Source: CAZNYN01 sp964422205
GTDB taxonomy: Bacteria; Synergistota; Synergistia; Synergistales; Synergistaceae
Length of the DNA stretch: 6,160 nt
NCBI GenBank assembly: GCA_964422205.1
Contig: CAYRAI010000068.1
Coordinates: forward strand, 1 to 6,160
Direction: 5' to 3'
The notes under the pieces were generated by a model that saw only the letters and a list, made by a program, of their open reading frames with translations, was not told the origin of the DNA and ran no database searches. Of the stretch, positions 6,130-6,160 are shown piece by piece (the first letter of the stretch is position 1; every line of letters starts with the position of its first letter). The position numbers were made by a program, and so were the translations under genes.

Positions 6130-6160
6130 ATCAAATTTCTGCTTTTTTACATTTAACGGC

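Noticed and set aside
1..6160. CRISPR array, prophage, toxin-antitoxin or defence genes
   Set aside because: No regularly spaced repeats and no such protein families are seen. The sequence is almost fully explained by five housekeeping or catabolic genes.

Overview
The window carries an anaerobe-style histidine/folate one-carbon gene cluster on the minus strand, facing one small unrelated gene on the plus strand. Every minus-strand gene has a strong Shine-Dalgarno (GGAGG) 8-9 bases before its ATG. The hut genes are about 53% GC in the lines I counted by hand. The gene set (long-form urocanate hydratase, separate FtcD and FchA, and formate-tetrahydrofolate ligase) fits an amino-acid-fermenting anaerobe such as a Clostridia-type Firmicute or a Synergistota member. 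The strong SD sites argue against Bacteroidota, which share this type of histidine pathway. The exact taxon cannot be fixed from this sequence.

Layout, left to right: a small CoA-binding-domain protein gene (7-357, plus strand; its start could lie left of the window). A 15-bp perfect hairpin (404-439) follows, serving as a shared terminator for it and for the convergent operon. Then, on the minus strand: ftcD (460-1383), fchA (1422-2051), hutU (2052-4067), a roughly 160-bp inverted-repeat element (about 4103-4261) and fhs (4260-5933). The right 210 bases hold a candidate fhs promoter (-10 at 5987-5992) and a long hairpin (6088-6129) that probably ends a gene lying further right.

Transcription runs fhs > hutU > fchA > ftcD. 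HutU hydrates urocanate to imidazolonepropionate. A HutI not seen here would give formiminoglutamate. FtcD moves the formimino group to tetrahydrofolate, and FchA releases ammonia to give 5,10-methenyl-THF. A cyclohydrolase such as FolD, also not in the window, would give 10-formyl-THF. Fhs can then run in reverse to release formate and make ATP. The cluster therefore reads as histidine catabolism joined to substrate-level ATP formation. hutH, hutI and folD are missing from the window and presumably lie elsewhere.

All five genes belong to known families, and I see no new protein system. The least explained item is the inverted-repeat element between fhs and hutU, whose edge falls on the fhs stop codon.
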